This document shows, piece by piece, positions 45,789 to 55,269 of a stretch of 64,000 nt of DNA; the first letter of the stretch is position 1; every line of letters starts with the position of its first letter. The notes under the pieces are model-generated. The model worked only from the letters and a program-made list of their open reading frames with translations, made no database searches and was not told the DNA's origin. A program made the translations under genes and the position numbers. The DNA is from Acidiluteibacter sp963716125 (GTDB lineage: Bacteria > Bacteroidota > Bacteroidia > Flavobacteriales_E > Vicingaceae): assembly GCA_963716125.1 (NCBI GenBank), contig OY970294.1, positions 1,550,001 to 1,614,000 on the forward strand, written 5' to 3'.

Positions 45789-47108
45789 TTAAAAATCACG
45801 GTTTAAGTCAAAATTTTCTAAGTAATCAGCTACTTTTTTTACGAAGCTTCCACCCAAAGATCCATCGACCACTCTGTGATCATAAGACAAAGATAAAAAC
45901 ATCATATGTCTTATTCCGATAGTATCTCCAAAAGGAGTTTCAATAACAGCTGGTTTCTTTTTAATTGCCCCAACAGCTAAAATAGCTGCTTGTGGTTGAT
46001 TAATAATAGGAGTTCCCATCACATTTCCAAATGTTCCTACATTGGTTACTGTAAATGTTCCACCACTTACTTCATCCGATTGCAATTTATTAATTCGTGC
46101 ACGATTTGCCAAATCGTTCACATTTTTAGTAATTCCTAGTAAGTTTTTTTGATCGGCATCTTTAATTACCGGAACTATTAAATTACCAGATGGAAGAGCA
46201 GTTGCCATTCCAATATTGATATGAGCTCTTTTGATGATATTATTTCCATCAACAGAAACATTAATCATTGGCAAATCTTTAATGGCTTTAGCTACTGCTT
46301 CAATAATTAATGGCGTAAAAGTGATTTTTTCACCTTCTCTTTCCAAAAATTTATTTTTTACTTTGTTTCTCCACAGCACCATATTGGTTACATCGGCTTC
46401 TACAAATGATGTAACGTGAGGAGAGGTATGCTTTGATCGCACCATATGCTCAGCAATTAGCTTACGCATACGATCCATTTCTATTATTTCATCACCACTA
46501 CCTACATTTACAGCAGGTGCTTGAGGAGCAGCTGCAGGAGTTGTTGTTTTTGTTTCTGATGCAGCAGTTGAAGGAGTTTTGGTAGTTGCTTGAGTTCCTC
46601 TATTACTTAAGAAGGTTAAAATATCGTCTTTTGTAATTCTGTTTTCTTTACCACTTCCATTAATTGAATCAAGTTCAGATTTAGAAATATTTTCTTTCTC
46701 CACTATACTTCTTACTAATGGAGATAAAAATTGACCACTTGCACTATTTTTTTCAACTTTAGGTCTATCTGCTGGTTTTTGTACACTATTTGTGTTGGAT
46801 TCACTTACGGCATCCATTTTTTTATCGGCAGTAGCCGCAGGAGCAGGAGTATTATTAGAAGCGCTGCCTTCTGTTTCAATAATGGCAATTGCTTGCCCTA
46901 CCTGTACTACATCATCCTCTTTAAAAAGTAATTTTTTAACGATTCCATTTTCTGGAGATGGTATTTCAGAATCCACCTTGTCGGTTGCTATTTCAATAAT
47001 AGACTCCTCAGCTTCAATTGAATCACCTTCGCTCTTTAACCACTTGATGATGGTTGCTTCTGCAACACTTTCGCCCATCTTAGGCATAATTAGTTCTATC
47101 TCTGCCAT
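45789..47108 (-). CDS. 2-oxoacid dehydrogenase E2 (dihydrolipoamide acyltransferase)
   Basis: The 439-residue protein has one lipoyl domain (residue K43 in EIATDKVDSEIPSP), an Ala/Pro/Thr-rich linker, a peripheral subunit-binding domain (about 128-166, SPLVRSIVEKENI...RITKDDIL) and the catalytic acyltransferase core ending with the HRVVDG motif near 412-417. The single ATDKVDSE-type lipoyl domain suggests the branched-chain or generic 2-oxoacid complex rather than pyruvate dehydrogenase. E1 and E3 genes are not adjacent. Confidence 0.93.
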   Translation of the reverse strand: MAEIELIMPKMGESVAEATIIKWLKSEGDSIEAEESIIEIATDKVDSEIPSPENGIVKKLLFKEDDVVQVGQAIAIIETEGSASNNTPAPAATADKKMDAVSESNTNSVQKPADRPKVEKNSASGQFLSPLVRSIVEKENISKSELDSINGSGKENRITKDDILTFLSNRGTQATTKTPSTAASETKTTTPAAAPQAPAVNVGSGDEIIEMDRMRKLIAEHMVRSKHTSPHVTSFVEADVTNMVLWRNKVKNKFLEREGEKITFTPLIIEAVAKAIKDLPMINVSVDGNNIIKRAHINIGMATALPSGNLIVPVIKDADQKNLLGITKNVNDLANRARINKLQSDEVSGGTFTVTNVGTFGNVMGTPIINQPQAAILAVGAIKKKPAVIETPFGDTIGIRHMMFLSLSYDHRVVDGSLGGSFVKKVADYLENFDLNRDF

Positions 47109-47484
47109 TTGTATTTTTTTGTATTTCAGTTGTCAAAATTACCGAAAATAATGAAGTTTTACTTCTTAATGAAATTTTAAAATTTTTATTGTTTGGTTAA
47201 AGATAGATAATTTAGAGAACGAATGATTATTTAAAAGAATGTCCCTTGAATTTGGTTTTTAAAAAATGAAATAAATTCTTAGAGAAACCGAGAACCTTCA
47301 TATAGTCTCGGCTATGAGTAGTAAGGGGGATTTCAAACACAGGTTTTTCCGACTGCCACATAGCGAAGACTTATTTTTTGCTTTTAAATTTAACTATAAA
47401 AACTCAAAATAAGGCTTTTCCGAGTTCGATCTGCACAACCACCTTTCGGCATGCGCAAAAGCCCCGTATCACTTATAGCCATTT
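47109..47484. other. Intergenic stretch, 376 bp
   Basis: No gene seen. It contains a small hairpin (CCGAGA/TCTCGG, about 47287-47311) and an inverted repeat GGCTTTT...AAAAGCC at about 47412-47463 bounding the downstream edge of the toxin-antitoxin remnant. Confidence 0.5.
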
Positions 47485-47643
47485 TTATGCACTGGGCTTT
47501 ACGCGATTTGGTTTCATTCGTTGCTCTTTAAAATATGCAATAATTTCTTCATTTGACATTTTAGATAATTTCTCATCTAATTTGTCTTTAATTTCACGTG
47601 CCATTTTTACAGCGTCGAATTTTTTCTTTGTTTTAGTTCCCAT
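47485..47643 (-). CDS. Small antitoxin-like protein paired with PIN toxin remnant
   Basis: The 52-residue basic/acidic helical protein (MGTKTKKKFDAVKMAREIKD...EEIIAYFKEQR) has no internal defects. Its ATG overlaps the last codons of the PIN-domain pseudogene (ATGGGAACTAA arrangement), as in many toxin-first VapC-type pairs of Bacteroidota. I infer an antitoxin role from position and character only. Confidence 0.6.
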   Translation of the reverse strand: MGTKTKKKFDAVKMAREIKDKLDEKLSKMSNEEIIAYFKEQRMKPNRVKPSA

Positions 47644-48098
47644 AATCCATTAAATCTCTTGGTGAACGGATTTCCAATTGTTTGTATCCATTTTTTATAT
47701 TGATGGAATTATAGCCACGTATACGTTCAATATTTACGATATGTTTATAATTCCAACTTACGAGCAAGTCGGCTCGGCTAATTGTTGCTAATACGATGTA
47801 CAGTCAATCTGAATAGCTTGTTTTTCCGACTACGTTTTTCGTAATATATTCAGTTGCAAGTTCAATTGAATCATTAGTTTCTTCAACGTACTCTGTATCT
47901 TCATTTTCAATTTTGCGAACTAAGTTCCGTACTTTTTCCGGTGCCGATTCTAATTCTGTTTCGAGAATTGTTGAGAATATAATTGTGAATTCGCCATTAT
48001 TTATACGCTCAAATAGTGGTTTGGTGAATTCTTCGAATTCTGTATCAAAAAAAACCGCCAAAAACTGAAGTGTCCAAATATATCCGCTGTTTTTTCAT
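47633..48098 (-). pseudogene. PIN-domain (VapC-like) toxin, broken
   Basis: The start ATG at 48098 gives MKKQRIYLDTSVFGGFF, the usual opening with the first catalytic Asp (LDTSV). A T8 run then shifts the frame by one base. The next frame (MAVFFDTEFEEFTKPLF...LETELESAPEKV...IELATEYI) ends at an in-frame TGA at the position of a usual SDC/NDA codon. Beyond it the reading continues as IVLATISRADLLVSWNYKHIVN and RGYNSINIKNGYKQLEIRSP, the normal C-terminus. So it carries two inactivating changes. Confidence 0.85.
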
Positions 48099-48470
48099 AG
48101 AATAAAGTTACGAAATTAAGCGAGATGCAAAATTTTAGCGCGTTTTTTATTGCCTTTACCTTACTTTAATTTAACACCCGAACTATTGTTGGTGCATTCG
48201 GCTGCCTGTTCTCCGAAGACTTCGGTAGGTGCGGAACTTAAGATTTGAAAAAAAATAAAAAAGTATTTTCATAGAAGTAATCATATATATTAAGTAAGGA
48301 ATGTATAATACAATAACAATCAATGTCAGGTACACATAATCAATTTTCTAATTAAATAATAATTGACCCTTTCATTAATTTTATCAAACAAAAATATTTT
48401 AAAATAAGTTTTTATTTATAACGTTACACTTCTCGCATCCCTTTTTAAAAAGATGTTTAATTTTATAAAA
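48099..48470. other. Intergenic stretch, 372 bp
   Basis: No gene seen. The stretch from 48160 to 48240 is relatively G+C-rich and the rest is very AT-rich. A promoter for the T9SS cargo gene must lie near the right end, but I cannot point to it confidently. Confidence 0.4.
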
Positions 48471-49076
48471 ATGAAAAAAAACTTTTCTATACTCCTTATC
48501 TCTTTTTTTCTTTATTCATTCGCCTCAGCACAAGTGTATAGAATTTCTAAATTTAATGCAGATCTTTTATCTAATAAAGTATTTGTGCGGTGGTCGGTTA
48601 TTGCAGGATCCACCTGCCAACAAGTGATTGTGGAGAGAAGCACGGACTCTATTAACTTTAAAGATGTCCATATTTATCCTACTATTTGTGGTCTTTCTAG
48701 TGAAGAAAGCAATTACTCGTGGATTGATGAAAATCCAATTAACTATAATTTAAATTTTTACCGACTCAAAATAGAGCAATTAGAATTTACCGAAGCTGTA
48801 AAAGTTGATTATAACAGCAAGTTAAAACAAGGAGAAATTGCCATTTATCCTAATCCTGTGCAGAATACGGCAGAGTTATGGTTTGAACGACCAAAAAATG
48901 AATTGCTCCAATTAGAAATTTATTCTATTAGTGGTCATTACATTACTGAAGTAAATAACATAGAAACCAATCATATAAGTTTCGACTTTTCTTTTTTAAG
49001 GAAAGGAACTTATCTTCTAAAATTATTTAGTTTGGATAGCGATTTTTCAAAGAAAGCTACTGTTATTAAGCAATAA
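48471..49076 (+). CDS. Secreted protein with T9SS type A sorting domain
   Basis: I choose the ATG at 48471 (MKKNFSILLISFFLYSFASAQ), because the longer start at 48453 adds six residues before a complete signal peptide. The C-terminal about 75 residues (IYPNPVQNTAELWFE, LEIYSISGHYI, SFLRKGTYLLKL) are the type A Por secretion tail, so the protein is exported by the type IX system and processed at the surface. The middle has a fibronectin-like look (VYRISKFNADLLSNKVFVRWSV). Confidence 0.88.
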   Translation: MKKNFSILLISFFLYSFASAQVYRISKFNADLLSNKVFVRWSVIAGSTCQQVIVERSTDSINFKDVHIYPTICGLSSEESNYSWIDENPINYNLNFYRLKIEQLEFTEAVKVDYNSKLKQGEIAIYPNPVQNTAELWFERPKNELLQLEIYSISGHYITEVNNIETNHISFDFSFLRKGTYLLKLFSLDSDFSKKATVIKQ

Positions 49077-51039
49077 CTATTGTTTCTCCTCCTAATAGAT
49101 GGATATTTCTCATTAAGATGGTTGCATCTTTTGAAACAGCATAATTTCTAGAATATTGATAGTTTGCTTTTGCAATTAATTCTTTTGAAATTATATCAGT
49201 GCCACTTATGGGCAATAGAATTCCATTTTTCATTTGAGGTAAATGAACTTTACTTTTATCTTCCCAATGAAAGCTCACCCAACTCAATTTCCCGATGAAT
49301 ACATTCCAACAATTTTTAAAAAAATGTTTCTTTTCTTTTTGAAATAGAAATAGAACAGGGCTTAACAGTAGAATAATAAATGCAAAAAAGACATCGAAAG
49401 CACGCTTTTTTCTAAGATTAGATTTTTTAGTGATAGAATTGGTATCTAAAATGTAAAACTCTCCGCTGTTTTGAATGGAGTTGCTACCTATAATATAAAG
49501 ACTCTCTGGTGGAGCTATCTTAAATTCAACAGCAACGTCAGATATCTTAGCCATATTAGAAATAATCTCTTCAGAACTTAAGTCTTTACTGCAAAAAATA
49601 ATTTCGTTGATTTTATAAATTTCTACAATGTCTGCTAATTGATATAATTTTCCGAGGTAACTGCTGTTTTCTTTTTCAATGTTATTATCAGCACTGATGG
49701 TGGCGATGAAATCTGCCTCAACAAAAGTTTCTTTTAAAAATTGTTTGATTCTATCTATTTCATTGATAGATCCTATTATAGCAATTCTTTTTATGATTTT
49801 TCCTTTCAGTTTTTGTAGTCCGCTGATATGTAAGATTAAGCGAAATAAAGGCAGAGCAATTAATGCCCAAATAATACTAAAAAGAACTAAAGCTCTAGAA
49901 AATCGAAAGGATTCGTCTAGTAAACTATAGGTGCTTAATACCACAATTCCACCTAAAATAATACCTCTAAATAACTTTTTAATCTTACCTTTCTGAGAGT
50001 AAGCTTCTGAAAGAAAATTAGATATCACGATTACGCATGCAATAGCAGTAAAGCCGTAATTGATGAGCTTTTCAGGATATTCACCTCCATCAGTAAATCG
50101 GTAGTTGGCTTCATAATACTCTTTAAAAAAGAACATACCTATCAGTAAAATGGCAATATCTAGCAAGGGAAGCGCTATTTGCTTTAAAAATCGGCTTAAA
50201 ACAGCCAAAAAAGCACGTAAGTAGATGGCTAAGTTGATAAAAAACGAAAATAGCTTTGCATTTTGTTTGCTAAAATGTTTTTTAGCAAAAATGACCATCG
50301 CTTTATAAAAAACAAATACATAATTAATGCTACTTTTTTTGGTGCTTTCCCCCTTATAATGGATGATTCTAGCTTTGGGAAAATAAATATTTTTATAGCC
50401 ACCTTTCGTGATTCTATAACTTAAGTCAATGTCTTCACCATACATAAAAAAGCTTTCGTCCAACAAGCCAACTTTATCCAAAGTTTCTTTTCGTAACCAC
50501 ATGTAGGCTCCTGAAAGTACATCTATTTCATTGATTTCATGATTGTCTAAATAACCTAAATGGTACTGTCCAAACTGTTTGGATTTAGGAAAAAGTGCTG
50601 CCAACCCAAATATTTTATAGAAAGCCACCGATGGTTTAGGTAACCCTCTTTTAGATTCAGGTAAAAATACCCCTTTACCATCAACCATATAAACTCCTAA
50701 ACCGCCCATTTCAGGGTTTTGATTAGCGTAATTATAGCAATCTAGAAAGGTATTTTCTTCGACTATAGTATCAGGATTTAGCAATAAAACAAACTCCCCT
50801 TTGGATTGTGTAATCGCTTGATTGTTGGCTTTTGAGAAACCTACATTTTCTTTATTTTCTATGCGTATGGCTTGAGGAAATTTTTCTTTTACCATTTGCA
50901 TGGATCCATCTACCGAATTATTATCAACCACAAAAACCTCGCAATCGCCTAATTGATCAGCGGCAATAAAAACAGTGCGAAGACAGTTTTCCAAAAAGTA
51001 CTGCACATTGTAGTTTACGATAATAATGGACAACTTCAT
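49066..51039 (-). CDS. GT2 glycosyltransferase fused to a sugar-phosphotransferase-like membrane part
   Basis: The 657-residue protein has an N-terminal GT-A domain (about 1-235) of the rhamnosyltransferase WbbL type (SIIIVNYNVQYFLENCL, VDNNSVDGS, LLNPDTIV, SFFMYGEDIDLSYRI). Four or five membrane helices (about 245-415) follow, then a Rossmann-like region (KRIAIIGSINEIDRIKQFL, about 415-530) and a KRAFDVFFAFIILLLSPV segment. This resembles the middle of polyprenyl glycosylphosphotransferases, but the catalytic C-terminal transferase domain is missing or very short. Its stop overlaps the convergent T9SS gene by 11 bp. Confidence 0.8.
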   Translation of the reverse strand: MKLSIIIVNYNVQYFLENCLRTVFIAADQLGDCEVFVVDNNSVDGSMQMVKEKFPQAIRIENKENVGFSKANNQAITQSKGEFVLLLNPDTIVEENTFLDCYNYANQNPEMGGLGVYMVDGKGVFLPESKRGLPKPSVAFYKIFGLAALFPKSKQFGQYHLGYLDNHEINEIDVLSGAYMWLRKETLDKVGLLDESFFMYGEDIDLSYRITKGGYKNIYFPKARIIHYKGESTKKSSINYVFVFYKAMVIFAKKHFSKQNAKLFSFFINLAIYLRAFLAVLSRFLKQIALPLLDIAILLIGMFFFKEYYEANYRFTDGGEYPEKLINYGFTAIACVIVISNFLSEAYSQKGKIKKLFRGIILGGIVVLSTYSLLDESFRFSRALVLFSIIWALIALPLFRLILHISGLQKLKGKIIKRIAIIGSINEIDRIKQFLKETFVEADFIATISADNNIEKENSSYLGKLYQLADIVEIYKINEIIFCSKDLSSEEIISNMAKISDVAVEFKIAPPESLYIIGSNSIQNSGEFYILDTNSITKKSNLRKKRAFDVFFAFIILLLSPVLFLFQKEKKHFFKNCWNVFIGKLSWVSFHWEDKSKVHLPQMKNGILLPISGTDIISKELIAKANYQYSRNYAVSKDATILMRNIHLLGGETIVIA

Positions 51040-51048
51040 GGCTACAAG

Positions 51049-51669
51049 TTAGGTAGTAAATGTTTGTTCAAAAGGAATTCTATTTTGAATAGAACGACCC
51101 AATGTAATTTCATCAGCATATTCCAGTTCATCGCCAATGGCAACACCTCGGGCAATGGTGCTCAAATTAATTTGAAAATCTTTTAATTTTTTATACAAGT
51201 AAAAGTTAGTGGTATCACCTTCCATAGTAGCACTTAAAGCCATTATAATTTCTTTCACTTCACCTTCCTTCACTACTTCTATTAGCGAATCTATGTTGAT
51301 ATCATTAGGGCCAATTCCATCCATAGGAGATATAATTCCACCTAAAACGTGGTAACGACCTTTAAAATAATGCGTATTTTCAATCGCCATTACATCTCTA
51401 ACATCTTCTACCACACAAACTATTGAGTTATCTCTAGAAGGATTACTACATATTTCGCAAAGAGCAGCATCTGAAATGTTGTGACATTTTCTACAATAAG
51501 TAATGTCATTTCTCAAATTGATAAAACTTTGTCCAAATGCTGTAACCTCCTCTTTTTCTTGTTTTAGCAAATGAAGAACCAATCGTAAAGCAGTTCTTTT
51601 ACCAATACCGGGCAAACTACTAAATTGCTCTACTGCATTTGCCAATAATTTTGAAGGATAATTTTCCAA
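51049..51669 (-). CDS. recR: Recombination protein RecR
   Basis: The 206-residue protein has an HhH start (LPGIGKRTALRLVLHLL), a C4 zinc finger (CRKCHNISDAALCEIC), a Toprim domain (VCVVEDVRDVMAIE, YHVLGGIISPMDGIGP) and the closing RGVAIGDELEYADEITLGRSI. It acts with RecF/RecO in loading RecA at gaps. Length is normal. Confidence 0.97.
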   Translation of the reverse strand: MENYPSKLLANAVEQFSSLPGIGKRTALRLVLHLLKQEKEEVTAFGQSFINLRNDITYCRKCHNISDAALCEICSNPSRDNSIVCVVEDVRDVMAIENTHYFKGRYHVLGGIISPMDGIGPNDINIDSLIEVVKEGEVKEIIMALSATMEGDTTNFYLYKKLKDFQINLSTIARGVAIGDELEYADEITLGRSIQNRIPFEQTFTT

Positions 51670-51789
51670 TGAATTGTTCTAGTTTAGAATTATTTCAAAA
51701 TTAACATCTTTATCTGAATTTGGAGGAATGAAACTTATAAATTAAATAAATTTGCTGGTGTTTATGCTTGGAAAACGCTTATAATTACT

Positions 51790-51945
51790 ATGAAGAAAAT
51801 TATTGGAGGTCCAATTTTGGCTTTTTTTTGGCTAATTCTGAAAAAGATTTTAGATTATTTTTTTAATGAGTCAGACTTTCATTATTTAACTTCAGCAATA
51901 CTTATATTAGCTCTTACTTTCCTTTATAAGAAAAAAGATGAGTGA
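51790..51945 (+). CDS. Possible small membrane protein
   Basis: A 51-codon frame with two hydrophobic stretches (ILAFFWLILKKIL and YLTSAILILALTFLY) and a Lys-rich end. No homology recognised. It stands alone between recR and a repeat region, so it could be a real small membrane protein or chance. Confidence 0.35.
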   Translation: MKKIIGGPILAFFWLILKKILDYFFNESDFHYLTSAILILALTFLYKKKDE

Positions 51946-51981
51946 TACTATTATTTCTTTCATTAATAGAGCTCTTGATCC

Positions 51982-52455
51982 TTTGCGTTCTCTGCGCCTT
52001 TGCGGTAAAAAAAGAATTAACCACCAAGAACACACAAAGTTCACCAAGAGTTTTAAAATTCACTTAAGCCTGAAAGGCAGACATCATTGTAAAATATAAA
52101 TGGGAATAGAAAATTAAAACCCTGAAAGGGTGACAAAGTAATTTTAAATAAGAAAATGTAAAGATAATATCCTCTGCGTTCTCTGCGTCTTTGCGGTGAA
52201 AAAAGAATTAACCACCAAGAACACCAAGAACACACAAAGTTCACAAAGGGTTTCAAAAATCACTTAAGCCTGAAAGGCTGACATTATTGTAAAATATAAA
52301 TTGGAATAGAAAATTTAAAAAATAACCGCCAAGTCGCAAAGTTCACTAAGGGTTGCAAATCCAGTTAAGCCTGAAAGGCTGAAATTATTTTAAAAAAATC
52401 GGATTAGAAAATTTAAACCCTGAAAGGGTGACAAAGTAATTTTGAATAAGAAAAC
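51982..52455. repeat. Three imperfect tandem copies of a dispersed repeat
   Basis: Copies at about 51982-52157, 52171-52320 and 52320-52455 share the blocks CTCTGCG-TTTGCGGT, TTAACCACCAAGAACAC, CACTTAAGCCTGAAAGGC, GGAATAGAAAAT and CCCTGAAAGGGTGACAAAG. No selected coding sequence. The last copy runs into the first codons of the RHS frame. These blocks recur between genes in many Bacteroidota, from general knowledge. Confidence 0.75.
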
Positions 52456-54412
52456 AAAAAATAATATTTCTAAAACACAGAATATCATTAGATTAAAAAA
52501 TTATTACAAGAACTATCATCCGTCAGATATGCTTAGTGTAAGTTATCAAACAGACTCTTTAGATTGTGCCTTATCAGCAATTATCAATTACAGTTCTGTT
52601 CAATTTGGGGAGGATATGGAAGCTCTATTTGGGTCTACTTATAATTATGGGAGTAATTGCGCAGGCGATAGTTTATATACGATAGCAACTTCTTATGATA
52701 TTTATGGAAGCTCTCGATTAGGAACTATAGATGCAAAAGTTAGTAGAGAAGATACAACAGGTACTTACAGTCGTAAACTCGGAGCTAAAACCTACGAATT
52801 ATCGAATCATTTAGGGAATGTAATGGCAACTGTTTCAGATAAAAAATTACATCCGCAAGAATACGATGGAGCAAATGAAGGTTATAAAGCAGAAGTAACA
52901 GCAATGTATGACTATTACCCTTTTGGGATGGAAATAGCTTCTCGCTCTGGCGATTTTAATTTGGTGGATTATACGCAGGATGAATACATTTCTATTTATG
53001 ATGGATTGTTGAATAATTGTTTGGATTATACACCTGACAATGAAAAATCATACAATTGTGAAACAGCCACTAATGTGTATAACCAAACCTATGTTAATGA
53101 ATACACAGTAGAAGGAGAAGAATTGAAACATTTTTATGTCATTATTCAAATGCGTTTATCAGAAATTATACCTAATTTAGACCCTAATGGAGTTTACATC
53201 TTTAATATCATGTTAAACAAATCAGAAGGTAGGCAAATTACAGCCACAATGGATACAGCAACTGCTGTTGTTTTGAGTCCAAGTTTAGGAGGAGATGCTC
53301 CAGTTTACGATGTGATTATGTCTTCTGATAAAATGATAACCTTAACTTACACAGGTGCAGGCTTACAAGCTTTTGCCACCAACGGAAAAGTTAAATTAGA
53401 GATTCTTGCTCATGAAAACCCTCTTGAAGAAAATAGAAGTATTACTATATCTAATATACATATTGATCAGTTTAAAGCGAATATGAATATACCAATTGCG
53501 ATGAGAGTGGGAACAGGCTATCCATATGGAATGAGCGGAATGTCTAAAGATGAGGAAGTTAGTGGCAGTGGGAATAGTTATACTACTTTCTATAGAGGCT
53601 TGGATGTAAGGCTTGGAAAATGGTTATCTGTTGATCCTAAAAATGGATTAACCCCTTGGGAAAGTCCATATGCAAGCATGGGTAATAATCCTATTTGGTT
53701 TACTGACCCACTTGGTGATATATTTAAAATAGGAACAAAAGATAAACAGGCTAAAAGTGATGTTAAGTCTTTGGCTAAGAATGATAAAAATCAAGATTAT
53801 ATCAAATTTAACACTGAGAGTGGCGAAGTTACTCTTGATTTTGGTAATTTAAAACAGAGTAAAGTTAATAGGATTTTAAAAAGGGATGAAGGATTAAGCC
53901 TTATAAGTGACTTAAGTACAGCCACTAATAAAGATGGTGATATAAATTTTTTTTATGGAACTGAAGGGAAAACTAATGTAGGATTGGAAAATGCAACACT
54001 ACAAACTAATGTACCTGATTACTACTCAAGTGTTGGAAAAAGTGAGCCTATGATTTACGACTTAGCAGGAAGAGAAGTCGGTATTAATCCAAAAAGCCAA
54101 ATTATTAATGCTTCAATTACTCCTTATTCTTCAAATGGTGAAAAATTTGGACTTAAACCTACAGATAATTATGACGGAAAAGTCTTTATTGCAAATGGAG
54201 GATTTTACAACCGGATAAATAAACCAACCACTAAAGAAGTTGGAATTATGAAAATAACTACATATGAACTAATAAATGTAAGACTTAATCGAGCGAGAAT
54301 TGTTTATCATGAATTAAAAGAAAATTACCTTAGAACTGCGGGAGGTAAAACATATGATGAAGCGCATAGTTCTGCTGGAGGGATTAAGAATATTCACCTA
54401 TATAAAAAATAG
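52442..54412 (+). CDS. RHS repeat-associated core protein with distinct C-terminal tip (orphan)
   Basis: The frame can start at TTG 52442, but those codons are repeat sequence, so ATG 52529 (M30) is more likely. It lacks the N-terminal YD-repeat shell. It has TYELSNHLGNVMATVSD and YDYYPFGMEIASRSG, then about 190 residues duplicated at 63179-63771, and the core closing motif FYRGLDVRLGKWLSVDPKNG...SMGNNPIWFTDPLGD near 380-430. The tip (about 435-656) ends with YHELKENY (H623, E624, E627) and DEAH (H642), a zincin-like HExxxE/H arrangement. It is probably a polymorphic-toxin fragment. Export is not evident. Confidence 0.78.
   Translation: MNKKTKNNISKTQNIIRLKNYYKNYHPSDMLSVSYQTDSLDCALSAIINYSSVQFGEDMEALFGSTYNYGSNCAGDSLYTIATSYDIYGSSRLGTIDAKVSREDTTGTYSRKLGAKTYELSNHLGNVMATVSDKKLHPQEYDGANEGYKAEVTAMYDYYPFGMEIASRSGDFNLVDYTQDEYISIYDGLLNNCLDYTPDNEKSYNCETATNVYNQTYVNEYTVEGEELKHFYVIIQMRLSEIIPNLDPNGVYIFNIMLNKSEGRQITATMDTATAVVLSPSLGGDAPVYDVIMSSDKMITLTYTGAGLQAFATNGKVKLEILAHENPLEENRSITISNIHIDQFKANMNIPIAMRVGTGYPYGMSGMSKDEEVSGSGNSYTTFYRGLDVRLGKWLSVDPKNGLTPWESPYASMGNNPIWFTDPLGDIFKIGTKDKQAKSDVKSLAKNDKNQDYIKFNTESGEVTLDFGNLKQSKVNRILKRDEGLSLISDLSTATNKDGDINFFYGTEGKTNVGLENATLQTNVPDYYSSVGKSEPMIYDLAGREVGINPKSQIINASITPYSSNGEKFGLKPTDNYDGKVFIANGGFYNRINKPTTKEVGIMKITTYELINVRLNRARIVYHELKENYLRTAGGKTYDEAHSSAGGIKNIHLYKK
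52919..53511 (+). repeat. 593-bp direct repeat (RHS core), copy 1
   Basis: Matches 63179-63771 without gaps, at an offset of exactly 10,260 bp, with about 17 mismatches by my count (about 97% identical). It covers the region just before the RHS core closing motif. Recombination between copies would delete the intervening genes and swap the tip in frame (10,260 is a multiple of three). Confidence 0.9.
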
Positions 54413-54416
54413 TAAT

Positions 54417-55067
54417 ATGATAATTAGGTTATGTTTTTTTATGTTTTTTTGTCCTATTATTCTATATAGTCAAATTATTTTCGATAATTCATTTATTAAA
54501 ATAGAAACTAAAATATTTACAGCTGAAAAGGCAATTTTATGGAATATTACGAATAAAACTGACTCTATGCTAGTTATTAATGCTGAAAATGCTAGAATGA
54601 GGCTTGATCAAAATAATTATTTGATTAATATTGGATTAACAGATTTAAATGGAACACCTACTTTTACTGAGCCTAACCTATTATCAGTTTCTTACTTTAA
54701 AAGAATTAGACCAAATGAAGAATATTCTTATTTAATAATGATAGATACTTTAGATTATAATTTTAAATGGAATATTGATTTTCAATTTTATATACGTCCA
54801 CTTGGTATGTTAATTAAAGATGGAATTTATAATTATCAATTTAGGCAAGCTATGTGCATTAACGAATGGTTAATTTATGGATTAAGTTTGAAATTAGAAA
54901 TTGATGAAGAAAATAATTTAGACGATTGCGATGAAATCTTTAAAATAAAATCTAATACTTCTTATTCAAATATAATTAATGATTGTAATGAAAAGAATGA
55001 AACAAAAAGAGGTAAGAAGAAGTTTAAAAATGATTTCTTGCTTCCTGAAGTCGGTAGTGTCCACTAA
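54417..55067 (+). CDS. Secreted protein next to RHS tip, possible immunity protein
   Basis: I choose ATG 54417 (216 residues), which opens with a signal peptide (MIIRLCFFMFFCPIILYSQ) and lies 4 bp after the RHS stop. The longer frame from 54354 lies inside the RHS gene. The body is β-rich with no known domain. Position after the tip suggests an immunity partner. The last codons (SVH) and stop are formed by the first copy of the GTAGTGTCCACTAAGTA repeat at 55052, so the original 3' end may be lost. Confidence 0.6.
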   Translation: MIIRLCFFMFFCPIILYSQIIFDNSFIKIETKIFTAEKAILWNITNKTDSMLVINAENARMRLDQNNYLINIGLTDLNGTPTFTEPNLLSVSYFKRIRPNEEYSYLIMIDTLDYNFKWNIDFQFYIRPLGMLIKDGIYNYQFRQAMCINEWLIYGLSLKLEIDEENNLDDCDEIFKIKSNTSYSNIINDCNEKNETKRGKKKFKNDFLLPEVGSVH

Positions 55068-55091
55068 GTAGCGGTAGTGTCCACTAGGTAG
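55052..55091 (+). repeat. Tandem 20-bp repeat CGGTAGTGTCCACTAAGTAG
   Basis: Two direct copies (55052-55071 and 55072-55091, one mismatch). A related GTGTCCACAAAGTAGC occurs at 55220-55235. These look like end sequences of a lost insertion element, with no transposase between them. Confidence 0.65.
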
Positions 55092-55269
55092 CTTTTTAAA
55101 TTTTAAAAAGATAATTTGTTAATTTTAAATAATTTAACTTAAAGTGTTCGCTCTTATTAATCTATCAGAATTTATAGATAATCTTTATAATCCCCTATTT
55201 AAAGGTCAATGAAATCATGGTGTCCACAAAGTAGCTTGTTAAACCGTAAAAAAGAAAACTAATTTAAAA

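Noticed and set aside
52053..52256. 67-codon minus-strand frame
   Set aside because: It lies wholly in dispersed non-coding repeats and its residues reflect the repeat blocks.
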